A stretch of DNA of 64,000 bases from Sphingobium herbicidovorans (GCF_002080435.1 NZ_CP020539.1:832001-896000); one strand, 5' to 3'; numbered from the stretch's first letter, positions 42,404 to 52,014 are shown. Numbers and translations are program-made. Notes: generated by a model not told the origin, from the sequence alone.

Positions 42404-43594
42404 ATGACCACGACCGACCTGCCCTTTCCCGTCTATGATGCCGACAATCATTTCTATGAGCCGGAGGATGCGCTGTTCCGCCACCTGCCCAAGAAATGGC
42501 ACAAGGATTTCCGCTTCGTGGAGGTGGACGGGCGCAAACGGCTGGCGATCAAGGGGCAGATTTCCGACTATATCCCCAATCCCACTTTCGAGCGCGTGGC
42601 CGCGCCGGGCACGCACGTCAATTATTACAAGGCCAAGAATCCAGAAGGCCTGACGATGCGGCAGATGACGGGCAAGCCGATTGCACCGCCCGAATCCTGG
42701 CGCACGGGTAAGGAGCGCCTGGCGGTGCTGGACGGCCATAATGTGCATGCGGCGCTGATGTTTCCCACGCTGTTTTCCGTGATCGAAAAGTGGATGAGCT
42801 ACGATCATGAATTCCTGCATGACGCGCTGCACGCGCTGAACCAGTGGACCAGCGAGGAATGGGGCTTTGCCCGTGAAAACCGCCTGTTCGGCGTGCCGGT
42901 GGTGTCGCTGGCCGACATGGACCGCGCAATCGCCGAGACCGACTGGCTGATCAAGGAAGGCGCGCGGACGATCTGCATTCGCCCGTCCCCGGTCCCCGGC
43001 TATCGCGGCGGGCGGTCGATGGGGCTGAAGGATTTCGATGCATTTTGGGCGCGGATCGAGGAGGCGAAGATCTTCGTGTCGATCCATGCGTCCAATTCCG
43101 ACTATGACCGTCTGATCGAGATGTGGACGGGCGGCGCGGAATGGCTGCCGTTCGAGTCCGATCCTTTCGTCAACTGCCTGCGGATCATCGAGCGGGCGAT
43201 TTCCGATACGATGGCGGCGATCATCTGCGGCGGGGTGTTCGACCGTTTCCCCGGCGTTCGGGTTGTGAGCGTCGAAAATGGCGCGAAGTGGGTCATCCCG
43301 CTGATCGAGCAGCTGAAGCATGTTTATGGGCAGATGCCGCAGAAATTCATGAATGATCCCGTTGATCAATTTCATCGGAATATTTTCGTGACCCCCTTTG
43401 TCGAGGACGATTTCGGGGAGCTGAAAGAGCATATGCAAGTCAATCGCATTCTGTTCGGCAGCGACTATCCGCATCCCGAGGGAACGGAACATCCGCTGGA
43501 TTTCCTGCATGAACTGACCAGCTATTCCATGGCCGAGAAGGAGATGGTCATGTCGTCCAATCTCAAAGGGCTGTTGGAAGGCGCGCGGAATTAA
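42404..43594 (+). CDS. Amidohydrolase family protein (ACMSD-like TIM barrel)
   Basis: The 396-residue protein resembles the amidohydrolase_2 / ACMS-decarboxylase group. It starts with FPVYDADNHFYEPEDAL in place of the usual HxH, and has VSIHASN mid-chain and ILFGSDYPHPEGT with the late metal-binding Asp. Members are metal-dependent decarboxylases, hydratases or hydrolases of C-C or C-N bonds, and many of this DxDNHxYEP type sit in lipid-degradation islands without known activity. It lies between the esterase and the acyl-CoA ligase. Reaction unknown. Confidence 0.88.
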   Translation: MTTTDLPFPVYDADNHFYEPEDALFRHLPKKWHKDFRFVEVDGRKRLAIKGQISDYIPNPTFERVAAPGTHVNYYKAKNPEGLTMRQMTGKPIAPPESWRTGKERLAVLDGHNVHAALMFPTLFSVIEKWMSYDHEFLHDALHALNQWTSEEWGFARENRLFGVPVVSLADMDRAIAETDWLIKEGARTICIRPSPVPGYRGGRSMGLKDFDAFWARIEEAKIFVSIHASNSDYDRLIEMWTGGAEWLPFESDPFVNCLRIIERAISDTMAAIICGGVFDRFPGVRVVSVENGAKWVIPLIEQLKHVYGQMPQKFMNDPVDQFHRNIFVTPFVEDDFGELKEHMQVNRILFGSDYPHPEGTEHPLDFLHELTSYSMAEKEMVMSSNLKGLLEGARN

Positions 43595-43603
43595 GGACCA
43601 GCC

Positions 43604-45085
43604 GTGAGCCACGACGTCATCGATCAGCTTTGCGCCAACCTGCGCGACCACGGCAGCGACCCCGGTATCGAATTCGAGGGCCGCTGGGTCAGTTGGGGCG
43701 AGGTGGCGCGGTACGGCGAGGCCGTGGTGGCGCTGCTCGACGCGGCGGGGTGCCCGCCGTCCGCCAAGGTCGGGATCATCATCCGCAACCGGCTGGCGCA
43801 TGCGGCGGCGGTGGTGGGACTGCTTGCCCATCGGCGGTCTATCAGTTTCGTCTATCCATTCCTGCCCGCGAGCGCGATCGGCGACAATATCGAGGATCTG
43901 GGCGCTGCCGCTATCCTTGCGGACCAGCAGGACTGGCCCAATTTCTGGGAAGCGGCGGGAAAGGCTGGCTGCGCGGGCATCGCTTTGGGCGGGATAGATG
44001 ACGCGCCTTCGTTGATGGACGGCCTGGCAAAATGCCGCCGCACCCAGTTTGACGATGCGTTGCCCGACGGCGGCATCGAAGTGCTGTCGAGCGGCACGAC
44101 CGGCACGCCCAAGCGTATTCCGATGCCGCTGAAACTGCTGGAGCGCGCGGTGATGAGCGCGCCGGGGGCCGAAGCGGGGCAGGCGCCGCCGGTGCAGATC
44201 AACATCTGGCCATTGGGCGGCGTCGGCGGCGTGTGCCTGCTGACCGGCGCTGCGGTCAACAATACGCCACTCGTCCTGATGGAACGGTTCAGCGTCGATG
44301 GACTGGTGGACGCGCTGCGCCGCCACCGGCCCGACACGCTGGGCCTCAATCCCACCGCGATCGCCATGATCATGGATGCCGATGTGTCGCCGCAGGACAT
44401 GGAGAGCGTGAAAAGCGTTTCGGGCGGTTCAGCCTATCTGGACCCCGACCTGCAGGACCGGTTCGAGCAGCGTTATAAGCTGCCGATCCTGTGGGGCATG
44501 GGGGCGACCGAATTTTGCGGCACCATCGTCCGCTGGACACCCCAGATGCGGGCCGAGAAAGGCGACAGCAAGCGCGGCAGCACCGGCCTGCCGATGCCGG
44601 GCGTGGAAATTCGCGCGATCGACCCCGAGAGCGGGGCGGAAGTGCCGCGCGGCGCGGAAGGATTGCTGGAAGTGCATTGCCCGTCGGTCCGTCCCGACTG
44701 GGTCCGCACCACCGACCTGGTGATGATCGATGAGGACGGATATGTCTTTCACCGGGGACGGCATGACGGGGCGATCGTGCGCGGAGGCTTCAAGATACTG
44801 CCCGAACGCGTGGTCGATGTGCTGCGCCAGCATCCCGCCGTGGTCGATGCTTCGGTCGTCGGCATCCCCGACGCCCGGCTGGGCTCGGTGCCGGTGGCAG
44901 CGGTGGAGTTGAGCCAGAGCGCGGCGCAGGTCGATGAACAGGCGCTGCTGGCCCATCTGCGCGCCGAACTGCCGCCGACCCATGTGCCGGTTGAGATCCG
45001 CATCGTCGATGCCCTGCCGCGCACCCCGTCGCTGAAAGTCAGCCTGACCGAGGTCAAGCGGATGTTCATGGCCGATGCGGCCTGA
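43604..45085 (+). CDS. AMP-dependent acyl-CoA synthetase/ligase
   Basis: This 493-residue adenylate-forming enzyme has the P-loop LSSGTTGTPKRIPMPLK (about residue 162), WGMGATEF in place of YGxTE, the Asp of RTTDLVMIDEDGY, GGFKILPERV as the hinge and the C-terminal lysine in RTPSLKVSL. It would activate a carboxylic acid as its CoA ester with ATP. The PKRIPMP segment and the weak Tyr-x-x-Thr-Glu motif mark it as an unusual branch. GTG 43604 lies nine bases after the amidohydrolase stop. An SDR follows. Confidence 0.9.
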   Translation: MSHDVIDQLCANLRDHGSDPGIEFEGRWVSWGEVARYGEAVVALLDAAGCPPSAKVGIIIRNRLAHAAAVVGLLAHRRSISFVYPFLPASAIGDNIEDLGAAAILADQQDWPNFWEAAGKAGCAGIALGGIDDAPSLMDGLAKCRRTQFDDALPDGGIEVLSSGTTGTPKRIPMPLKLLERAVMSAPGAEAGQAPPVQINIWPLGGVGGVCLLTGAAVNNTPLVLMERFSVDGLVDALRRHRPDTLGLNPTAIAMIMDADVSPQDMESVKSVSGGSAYLDPDLQDRFEQRYKLPILWGMGATEFCGTIVRWTPQMRAEKGDSKRGSTGLPMPGVEIRAIDPESGAEVPRGAEGLLEVHCPSVRPDWVRTTDLVMIDEDGYVFHRGRHDGAIVRGGFKILPERVVDVLRQHPAVVDASVVGIPDARLGSVPVAAVELSQSAAQVDEQALLAHLRAELPPTHVPVEIRIVDALPRTPSLKVSLTEVKRMFMADAA

Positions 45086-45126
45086 GGCGCTGTTGCCGAC
45101 GAGAACCGCAGAGAGGATGTGAAGGA

Positions 45127-45933
45127 ATGACCGTGTCATTGTTGGGCCTGGAAAGGAAAAAGGCGCTGATCGTCGGCGGTGGCCGGGGCATGGGCGAGGC
45201 GAGCGCGCTGTTGCTGGCGCAGGCTGGATGCGACATCGCCGTGCTGGACAGCGTGCTTGACCGGGCCGAACAGGTCGCACGGGAGGTGAGGGCGATCGGC
45301 CGCGCAGGATACCCGATCGAGGCGGACATATTGGACGAAGCGTCAGTCCAGCGCGCGGTGGCGGATGCCGAAGCGGCGCTGGGCGGGCTGGACATATTGG
45401 TGACCATTGTCGGCCAGGCGCTGTTCAAGCCGCTGCTGGACGTCACGCTGGAGGAGTGGGATCATGACCAGTCCCGCAACCTGCGCTATTTCTTCGTCAC
45501 CGGCCGCGCCGTCGCGCAATCCATGATCGGGCGGGGCGTGCCGGGATCGCTGATCTGCATCGGATCGGTCGATGGCGCGGTCGGTTCGCCCATGCACGCG
45601 CCCTATGGCGCGGCCAAGGCTGGCCTGATGCATCTGGTGAAATCAATGGCGGCGGAGTGGGGACGTAACGGCATCCGCGCCAATGCCGTAGCGCCGGGCA
45701 GCATCACGACGCCGCGCCTGCCGGAGACGCCTGCGTCGCGCGCGCTGATGGAAGCGAGCGTATTGCCAATCGGCAGGCCGGGCACCACCCGCGACGTGGC
45801 CGGGGCCGTGTTGTTCCTGGCGTCCGGGCTGTCGGAATATGTGACCGGCCATACGCTGTTCGTCGATGGCGGATGGATGGCGGCAAACCATTTCGATCCG
45901 CGCGTCATGGCGACCAAGACGAGCAACGAATAG
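45127..45933 (+). CDS. Short-chain dehydrogenase/reductase (SDR)
   Basis: This 268-residue SDR has IVGGGRGMGEASA rather than the usual TGxxxGxG, an Asp after strand 2 (IAVLDSV) that suggests NAD, VTIVGQA in place of NNAG, Ser in CIGSVDGAV and YGAAK. It ends GHTLFVDGGWM. GAGAGGAT lies nine bases before ATG 45127. It is the last gene of the plus-strand run from 35791 and converges on the hydrolase gene at 45959. The unusual cofactor motif does not preclude activity. Confidence 0.9.
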   Translation: MTVSLLGLERKKALIVGGGRGMGEASALLLAQAGCDIAVLDSVLDRAEQVAREVRAIGRAGYPIEADILDEASVQRAVADAEAALGGLDILVTIVGQALFKPLLDVTLEEWDHDQSRNLRYFFVTGRAVAQSMIGRGVPGSLICIGSVDGAVGSPMHAPYGAAKAGLMHLVKSMAAEWGRNGIRANAVAPGSITTPRLPETPASRALMEASVLPIGRPGTTRDVAGAVLFLASGLSEYVTGHTLFVDGGWMAANHFDPRVMATKTSNE

Positions 45934-45958
45934 GCGGCGGAGCGGTCAGCGGCAGTCA

Positions 45959-46885
45959 TCAGCCCGAAAGGAAGGTTTCGATGGCTGCGCAACATGCGTC
46001 GAATGCATCATGATGCGGCCAGTGTCCGCTGTTTGCGAGCCGGACTTCCCGGACATCGGGGATTTGGCGAAGAAGGTCGGCGGGCGTCGGGGACGGCCAG
46101 CTTAGATCGCCATAGATCAACAGGGTGGGGCAGGAAATGCGCCGCCACAATGCCTGGGCTTCATCGGGCGTGATATCGGGAAAGGGCCATACGGCAAGAT
46201 AGGGGTCATGTTTCCATTGCCAGCCACTATTGCCCACCTGCCTCAGGCCGTGCCGGGTCAGATGTTCCGCCTGACCGGGTGTAAGGAAGGCGTGGCGCGT
46301 GCGCATCCGTTCAATCGCGTCGGATACGACCGGGAAATCCCGGTGCGTCCCCTGCGATGCGACATGCCGTTCCTCCAGCCAGTCGCGGATGGCCTGCGCG
46401 ATGGGCTGGCCCGACCGGCGTGCGAGGATCTCTGGCGGTGCGCCGACAGCCTCTATCGCGACGACCCGGCGCACCATGTCGGGATAAACCGCGCAAAAGC
46501 GCAGCGCGATGTGGGCGCCCAGGGAATGGCCGATCAACACCGCCTGGCGGTGCGGGCCAAGGCCAAGTTCGCGCGCCAGGACGGAAAGATCCGAGAGATA
46601 GGCGGCGAAGTCATAGCGGCCATCCTGCGACCATGCGCTGTCGCCATGGCCGCGAAGGTCGGGAGCGATGACATGATGCGCCGGATGAAGCGCAGTCGCC
46701 AGCGCATCCCAGCTCCGGCTGTGGTCGCGGCTGCCATGGATCAGGATGATGACCGGCGCGTTCTGATTCGGCCATTCGCTGTAGCTGAGCGGCATGCGGG
46801 CATTGAGGAAGCTGCGCCTGACCGGCGGGGCGATTGCGGATGAGCGGGCGGAGAGGGAAGCCGGAGAGCTGGATTTTACGCGCAT
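45959..46885 (-). CDS. Alpha/beta hydrolase fold protein
   Basis: The protein of about 308 residues has the oxyanion motif ILIHGSRDHSRSWD, PDLRGHGDS, the nucleophile elbow GHSLGAHIALR and a late His in NSGHWPHHDAF; the acid is probably Asp in LIYGDLSWPSP. It resembles C-C hydrolases, esterases and dienelactone-like hydrolases of ring-degradation pathways. ATG 46885 gives a start with about 30 residues before the core; the frame is open from TTG 46903. It is divergent from the IclR gene at 47076. Confidence 0.87.
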   Translation of the reverse strand: MRVKSSSPASLSARSSAIAPPVRRSFLNARMPLSYSEWPNQNAPVIILIHGSRDHSRSWDALATALHPAHHVIAPDLRGHGDSAWSQDGRYDFAAYLSDLSVLARELGLGPHRQAVLIGHSLGAHIALRFCAVYPDMVRRVVAIEAVGAPPEILARRSGQPIAQAIRDWLEERHVASQGTHRDFPVVSDAIERMRTRHAFLTPGQAEHLTRHGLRQVGNSGWQWKHDPYLAVWPFPDITPDEAQALWRRISCPTLLIYGDLSWPSPTPADLLRQIPDVREVRLANSGHWPHHDAFDACCAAIETFLSG

Positions 46886-47075
46886 TCCCGCTGTTAGGGG
46901 CAAGGCGGGAGGGCTGGCGACCCCAAAAGATGGCCTTTCCGCATTTCTGTAATCGGCCGGTCCCGTCGCATTCGCGGCGCTTGAATCGACTGGCCGGCTA
47001 CAATATGGTAGGCGTTGCTATAAATCGACGGACGTTAAGAAACGGCGTCGAACGGTGAGGGATGGAGGAGGCGAA

Positions 47076-47915
47076 ATGGGCTCTGGCTCGCAGGGAGAGG
47101 GTAGGTGTCGCGGCCGCGGAAGCGTGAAGTCTTGCGTGCGGACCGTGGAGGTGCTCGAATTCTTCATGAAGAAAGGCGCTCCGGCGCGCACGATCGAGAT
47201 CAGCGAAGCGTTGGGTGTGCCCAATTCCAGTGCTGACGAGATATTGCGGACACTGGCGGCCGTCGGTTATCTCACCTACAATCAGGCCACCAAGCTTTAC
47301 GCCCCATCATATAAGATCGTCGCCAATGCCTCGTCGATCGAGGACAGCTTTTTTGGCAGCGGTCGCGTGCATGAGGTCATGGAGGACATGCGCCGGGAAA
47401 CCGGGGCAAGCGTCTTTGTGACGCAGCAGAATGACTGCTGGTCCGAAAATGTCGCAGAGGTCGCGGGCGGGTGGCAGGCAAGGCCGGACGCCGCCCCTGT
47501 CTATCCCGCCGAAATGGTCTGTTTTGAACGCAATAGCTGGCGTCCCGGCACCAACTTCGCTGCGGCGATGCTTGCGCAGCAGTCGAATGTGGACATCATC
47601 CAGCTCGCCACGCGGACGCAGAGGCTGGGCGTTGGCCCCAAAGGGCCGACACTGATGAAGCATCTGGTCGATCGGATTGCGCAAACCCGCATGCGCGGAT
47701 TTTCATTATGTCGCCGCAAGGGATCGGCCGTCGTGGATTCGATCGCCATGCCGTTGCGGGTGCCGCATGCCGTCGCGTCCTACGCGATCGGCGTGGTGGG
47801 CGATCCGCTGTTCGAAAATGACAATGATGTGCGTCGGATGCTGTCCGCCATGCAGTCGGTCGTTTTCCGCTACAATGACAGCCTGCGCCGTAGTCAGACG
47901 ATAAGCGTCCAGTAA
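47076..47915 (+). CDS. IclR-type transcriptional regulator
   Basis: The protein of about 279 residues has an N-terminal winged helix-turn-helix (VRTVEVLEFFMKKGAPART, then ALGVPNSSADEILRTLAAVGYL). The effector-like domain is less typical than that of the IclR protein at 39443. ATG 47076 is chosen because GGAGGAGGCGAA precedes it directly. It is divergent from the hydrolase at 45959 and upstream of the third HAPMO-like gene, so it may control either. The ligand is unknown. Confidence 0.85.
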   Translation: MGSGSQGEGRCRGRGSVKSCVRTVEVLEFFMKKGAPARTIEISEALGVPNSSADEILRTLAAVGYLTYNQATKLYAPSYKIVANASSIEDSFFGSGRVHEVMEDMRRETGASVFVTQQNDCWSENVAEVAGGWQARPDAAPVYPAEMVCFERNSWRPGTNFAAAMLAQQSNVDIIQLATRTQRLGVGPKGPTLMKHLVDRIAQTRMRGFSLCRRKGSAVVDSIAMPLRVPHAVASYAIGVVGDPLFENDNDVRRMLSAMQSVVFRYNDSLRRSQTISVQ

Positions 47916-47926
47916 CGGCGGGGCTT

Positions 47927-48247
47927 TCAGGGCATGCCGACGATTTCGTCGGCGGCGAAGCAATCTTTGGCGGCGACGACCTGACAGGCCGGATCGGTGG
48001 CGGCCATGGCGCAACCGGCAACGGCGACATTCGTAGAAACCCCGGTGATGACGACGGTTTCGATGGTCATGCGGCGCAGCATCGCGTCGAGCGCCGTGCC
48101 GTGAAAGCCGATCAGCCCCGAACTGCGCGCGACCGGGAAATCCTGGGGCTGCGGCCTGAGTTTCTCGACGCTCTCCGCTGGCGCTCCGCGGATATGGAAA
48201 TGCCCGGTTGCCCCTTGGTTCGATGGCCCCGGCGGATAGGGGTGCAA
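47927..48247 (-). pseudogene. Remnant of an isochorismatase-like cysteine hydrolase gene
   Basis: The minus strand holds about 100 codons matching the C-terminal half of cysteine-hydrolase/isochorismatase-like proteins: LRPQPQDFPVARSSGLIGF, GTALDAMLRRM and VVITGVSTNVAVAG followed by DCFAAD. The N-terminal half, with the first catalytic residues, is missing, and the frame ends early at IVGMP before the usual last helix. The 366 bases between the IclR and monooxygenase genes are too short for the whole gene. It is therefore a decayed fragment, perhaps left by insertion of the neighbours. Confidence 0.7.
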
Positions 48248-48281
48248 GGCATGGAGTTGCGACTTTCAAGGAGTGGTGTGA

Positions 48282-50233
48282 ATGGCTGCCAAATATGCAG
48301 ATGTGGTGGGGACTGCGCCCGCCGACCTGAGCGCGCGCAAGCTGCCGATGGACGACACGCCGGAATTGCGGCAGGCGCTGGTCGAGGGTGAGCCGCACAC
48401 GCTGCTGATGACCTATGTGCATCTGAGCGGTGACGAGGCGATGCTGGACATATTCGCGCCGCACCTGAAATCGCCCTATGCCTATCCCCCGAGCAGATTC
48501 CGGCGGACCTGATCGAGGACCTGCGCGCCAGGCTGCTCCATGTCCTGACGACGCCCGGCGCGGCGATGGACGGCGACATTTCCGAAACGCTGATGCACCG
48601 GATGATGACCGTCGGCCTGGCTGAAGAAGTCGAGGACGAGTTCCTGCCGCTGCTGTACGACCAGATCGGTTTTCGCCCGGAATTGCCCCGGCGCGAGCGC
48701 AAGGATCGCAAGCCTGCGCCCGCTGGGTTCAAGGTGCTGGTGATCGGCGCGGGGATGACGGGCCTTGCCGCTGGCGTGAAGCTGGCCGAGGCAGGATATG
48801 ACTGGGAAATCGTCGAGAAGAACGAGGAGGTCGGCGGCACCTGGTGGGAAAACCGCTATCCGGGCGTGGGCGTCGATACGCCCAGCCATTTCTATTCCTT
48901 CTCCTTCGCGCTCAATTCCGAATGGCATAATTACCATCCGCAGGGCACGGACATGTTCGCTTACCTCAAGCGGGTGGCGGACGATTACAGGCTGCGGCCA
49001 AACATCCGCTTCAACACGTTGGTCGAAAAGCTGGTGTGGGACGATGACGCCGCCCTGTGGAACGTCACCGTCCGCAGGAAGGACGGCAGCGAAGAGGTGA
49101 TCCGCGCCAATGCGGTGATCAACGGCCACGGTCCCGTCAATCGGCTGAAATGGCCGAGCATAGCCGGGCTGGACAGCTTTGAGGGCGTGCGGCTGCATAC
49201 CGCCACCTGGGACACGTCAATCGACCTTTCGGGCAAGCGTGTCGGCGTCATCGGCACGGGCGCGAGCGCGGCGCAGCTGATCCCCGCCATCGCCGGGGAT
49301 GTGGGCGAACTGCATGTGTTCCAGCGCAGCCGCCATTGGGTGATGCCGAGCCCCGCGGGCGACGATGAAGTCACCGAAGGCGTCAAGTTCGCGATGCGGC
49401 ACATCCCGCATTATCTGGAATGGTTCCGGTTCCGCATCTACTGGTACGCCGCCGACGGCCTGTATCCCAACGTGCTGCTGGACCCCGAATGGCCGGAGGA
49501 TTCCCCGTCGGTGTCCGCCGTCAACGAAGCGATGCGGCAATTCGCGATCGGTCATATCGAAAAGACATTCGCCAACCGCCCGGACCTGAAGGAAAAGCTG
49601 ACGCCCGACTTCCCGGTATTTTCCAAGCGCATCATCCTGGATCGCGGCCCCTATTTCCCGACCTATCTGGAACCGCATGTCCATCTGGAGCAGACGGGCA
49701 TCGAGAAGGTGACGCCCAAGGGCCTGGTGCTGAAGGACGGTCGCGAGATCGAACTGGATGTGCTGGTCTGCGCCACCGGATTCGACGTCGCCAACATGAT
49801 GGGCGATCTGGAAATCGTCGGTATCGGCGGCAAGCATCTGCGCAGCGAATGGGGGACCGAAGATCCCCGCGCCTATTTCGGGATGCTGGTGCCGGGCTTC
49901 CCCAATTATTTCCACACGGTCGGGCCGAATAGCGCGCCCAACCACGCGGCCGGGCAGAACCTGATTTCCGAATGCCAGGTCAATTACGCCATCGAATGCC
50001 TCGATTGGGTCAATGCCGAGGAGAAGAAGGCGTTGCAGCCCACCAAGCCCGCGTTCGACGCATGGCAGAAGAAGGTGGAGACGCAGATGGTCAAGATGAT
50101 CTGGAGCCACCCGCGCGCCTACAGCTATTACAACAACAGCAAGAAGCGCAATTTCCTGTCATGGCCGTGGCGGCTCGTGGATTTCTGGAACGAGTGCCGG
50201 GGTCCGCGCAAGGGCGATTTCGAATTGCTCTGA
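48282..50233 (+). pseudogene. Baeyer-Villiger monooxygenase, HAPMO-like (third), one frameshift
   Basis: From ATG 48282 the frame matches the N-terminal extension of the enzyme at 12298 (MTYVHLSGDEAMLDIF against MVYVHLTHDAAMLDVF). It then shifts at a C5 run (48486-48490). Adding one base joins YAYPP to EQIPADLIEDLRARLLHVL and restores about 650 residues. The rest has FAD binding VLVIGAGMTGLAAG, the fingerprint FEGVRLHTATW (about residue 299) and VGVIGTGASAAQ. It is the closest relative of the 12298 enzyme in the window. The long intact remainder suggests a base-calling error or a very recent mutation. A hairpin follows the stop. Confidence 0.88.
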
Positions 50234-50237
50234 AATG

Positions 50238-50269
50238 AAGGGGGCGGCCGTTCGCGCGACCGCCCCTTT
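50238..50269. terminator. Terminator hairpin between convergent genes
   Basis: AAGGGGGCGG pairs with CCGCCCCTT (one bulged G) and is followed by TTTCCCC, five bases after the monooxygenase stop and eight before the end of the minus-strand gene at 50277. Confidence 0.7.
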
Positions 50270-50276
50270 CCCCGCC

Positions 50277-51071
50277 CTAGAGTTGATCTGTATACGCGTC
50301 GGTGCCGACTATCGTAGGAATGAAGGGCGAAGCGATGGCGATCCGGCCGATGCCGCTTTCCTCTATCGCCTTGCCCAACGGAACATAGGCGCTTTCCCAA
50401 ACGGCTTTCGGATCCTCGATCGAAAAGCTGAGGAACACAGCGCGGTCATTGGTCTCGACGGGCACATCCTTCGGGCTGGTCGGATCGAGCGGCAGGGGCG
50501 AACCGCTGAGCGCCACGTCGCCCGGCAGGTCGCGGGCGCGCAGGAAGGCCGACAGATCGGCCGCGCTCTTCCCCGGATTGAGATCGACGACAAAGGCGAC
50601 GACGCCGCCATAGGCGCGGTCGAGCGCCAGCTCGATCGGCATCGTGCTGCCCGGCGCATTATATTCGGCGTCGAAATTGTAGAAGCTGGTGTGGATGTGG
50701 TCGCGTTCCTTGAACATCCGGCCCGTCGCATGAAGGTCGTTGACCTGCTTGACCGCCCACGCGTCCCAGTCCTGATGATGGCCGTCGAGGATCCAGTAGA
50801 GGGCGAGATAGGAGCCTTTTGCCAGATCCATGTCGCCCGATCCAAAGCGTTTCGCCTTTTCCGCGCGGGTTGCGACATAGCGCCCGCCCGACACGGTGTA
50901 GGCGCCGATCATGCAGCCGCTGTAGAAATGATCGCGCTCATACCAGCGGTTATAGGCTGCCTCATATCCCGGGCGCGGCTCGACCATTGTGAAGAGCAGC
51001 GATCCAAGGCGGATCGGACGGTCGGCGCGTGCTATGTCGGCTTTGCTGAACAGGGTTTCGCTCGTCTGCAT
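50277..51071 (-). CDS. Uncharacterised protein, possibly EthD/dimeric alpha-beta-barrel fold
   Basis: This 264-residue protein is not one I can name. It has no signal peptide or membrane segment. It contains YNRWYERDHFYSGCMIGAY and GSYLALYWILDGHHQDWDAW in the first half and a second beta-rich half (GGVVAFVVDLNP, RAVFLSFSIEDP). The W-Y-x-x-x-H pattern near a beta strand recalls EthD-like dimeric alpha-beta-barrel proteins found beside oxygenases, perhaps in two tandem units. AAGGAGACG precedes ATG 51071. It is the last gene of the minus-strand run from 56750. Confidence 0.7.
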   Translation of the reverse strand: MQTSETLFSKADIARADRPIRLGSLLFTMVEPRPGYEAAYNRWYERDHFYSGCMIGAYTVSGGRYVATRAEKAKRFGSGDMDLAKGSYLALYWILDGHHQDWDAWAVKQVNDLHATGRMFKERDHIHTSFYNFDAEYNAPGSTMPIELALDRAYGGVVAFVVDLNPGKSAADLSAFLRARDLPGDVALSGSPLPLDPTSPKDVPVETNDRAVFLSFSIEDPKAVWESAYVPLGKAIEESGIGRIAIASPFIPTIVGTDAYTDQL

Positions 51072-51108
51072 GAACGTCTCCTTTTGGAAGGGCGTGGTGA
51101 AAGGCGCG

Positions 51109-52014
51109 CTACCGGCCCGCCAGGGCGCGGTAGGCAGGGTGACCGATATCGGCGAGAATGTCGGAATGGCGTGGCATCCAACCCAGGTCGCGCCGCGTGC
51201 GGGGACTGCGCGAGCGGCTGCATGTCGCCATGCCGACCAGCGTCTCGAACTTGCCCCAGCGACGCACGCCCTCGGCGAAATCGACGCTGCGGGCGGACAG
51301 GCCGAGGTCGCGGGCGACCGCTTCGGCCAGGGTGCGGTTGTTCAATTCCCCCGCCACGGCATGGTAGAGCGCGCCAGCCGCGCCCTTTTCCAAGGCGAGC
51401 CGATAGACCTCCGCCAGATCATCGACATGGACGTTGGAATAGAGGTTCAGCCCCGCGCCCAGATAGCCGACATCCCCGTTGCGCCCGCCGTCGGCATAGA
51501 AAAGGCGCAGATGGCCGCAGCCGCCATGGCCCCAGATCATCGGCGGCCTGACCACCATTGCGTGGACGCTGCCCGAAGAGCCGGTCTGGCGGACCAGCGT
51601 TTCGGTGACCAGGCGATAGCCAATATATCTGGACGGGGTGAAGGGATCATCTTCGGCAAAGCTGTCCTCGCTCCATGCCCCATCGGTGCGTTGGGACAGC
51701 AGGCCGGTGCCGCTGGTGAAGAGGAAACGGTGATCGCGGCCATCCACGCCTTTCAGAAGCGCGGCGACGGCGTCGCCTTCGTCATGCAGCATCAACTGCG
51801 CGGCATAGATGGTGGCGTCATGTTCGCGCATCATGTCGAGGACGGCGTCGACTTCCGTAAGGTCGCCGCGCAGGGCGGTCACGCCCGATGCCGCCACGGC
51901 TGCATCGCAATCGCCGCTGCGGCTGAGGCCGCTGACCTGATGGCCCGACGCCGCCAGATGGCGGGCAATGTGCGATCCGAGATAGCCGGTCGCGCCAATG
52001 ACGAGAATCCGCAT
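51109..52014 (-). CDS. NAD-dependent epimerase/dehydratase (extended SDR)
   Basis: The protein of about 301 residues starts MRILVIGATGYLGSHIARHL, the extended-SDR NAD motif. It has FLFTSGTGLL and the Tyr-x-x-x-Lys position as YRLVTE, so Lys seems replaced, which may impair classical chemistry. VVRPPMIWGHGGCGH and NVHVDDLAEVYRLAL are also typical. ATG 52014 has GGAAGGAAATGG upstream. It may reduce, dehydrate or epimerise an intermediate, or act as a nucleotide-binding regulator. It lies 94 bases after the SDR gene and 37 before the EthD-like gene. Confidence 0.87.
   Translation of the reverse strand: MRILVIGATGYLGSHIARHLAASGHQVSGLSRSGDCDAAVAASGVTALRGDLTEVDAVLDMMREHDATIYAAQLMLHDEGDAVAALLKGVDGRDHRFLFTSGTGLLSQRTDGAWSEDSFAEDDPFTPSRYIGYRLVTETLVRQTGSSGSVHAMVVRPPMIWGHGGCGHLRLFYADGGRNGDVGYLGAGLNLYSNVHVDDLAEVYRLALEKGAAGALYHAVAGELNNRTLAEAVARDLGLSARSVDFAEGVRRWGKFETLVGMATCSRSRSPRTRRDLGWMPRHSDILADIGHPAYRALAGR

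Noticed and set aside
42014..44326. Open frame of 770 codons antisense to the esterase, amidohydrolase and ligase genes
   Set aside because: It spans three well-supported genes, and its composition (His/Arg-rich) is typical of antisense frames in GC-rich DNA.
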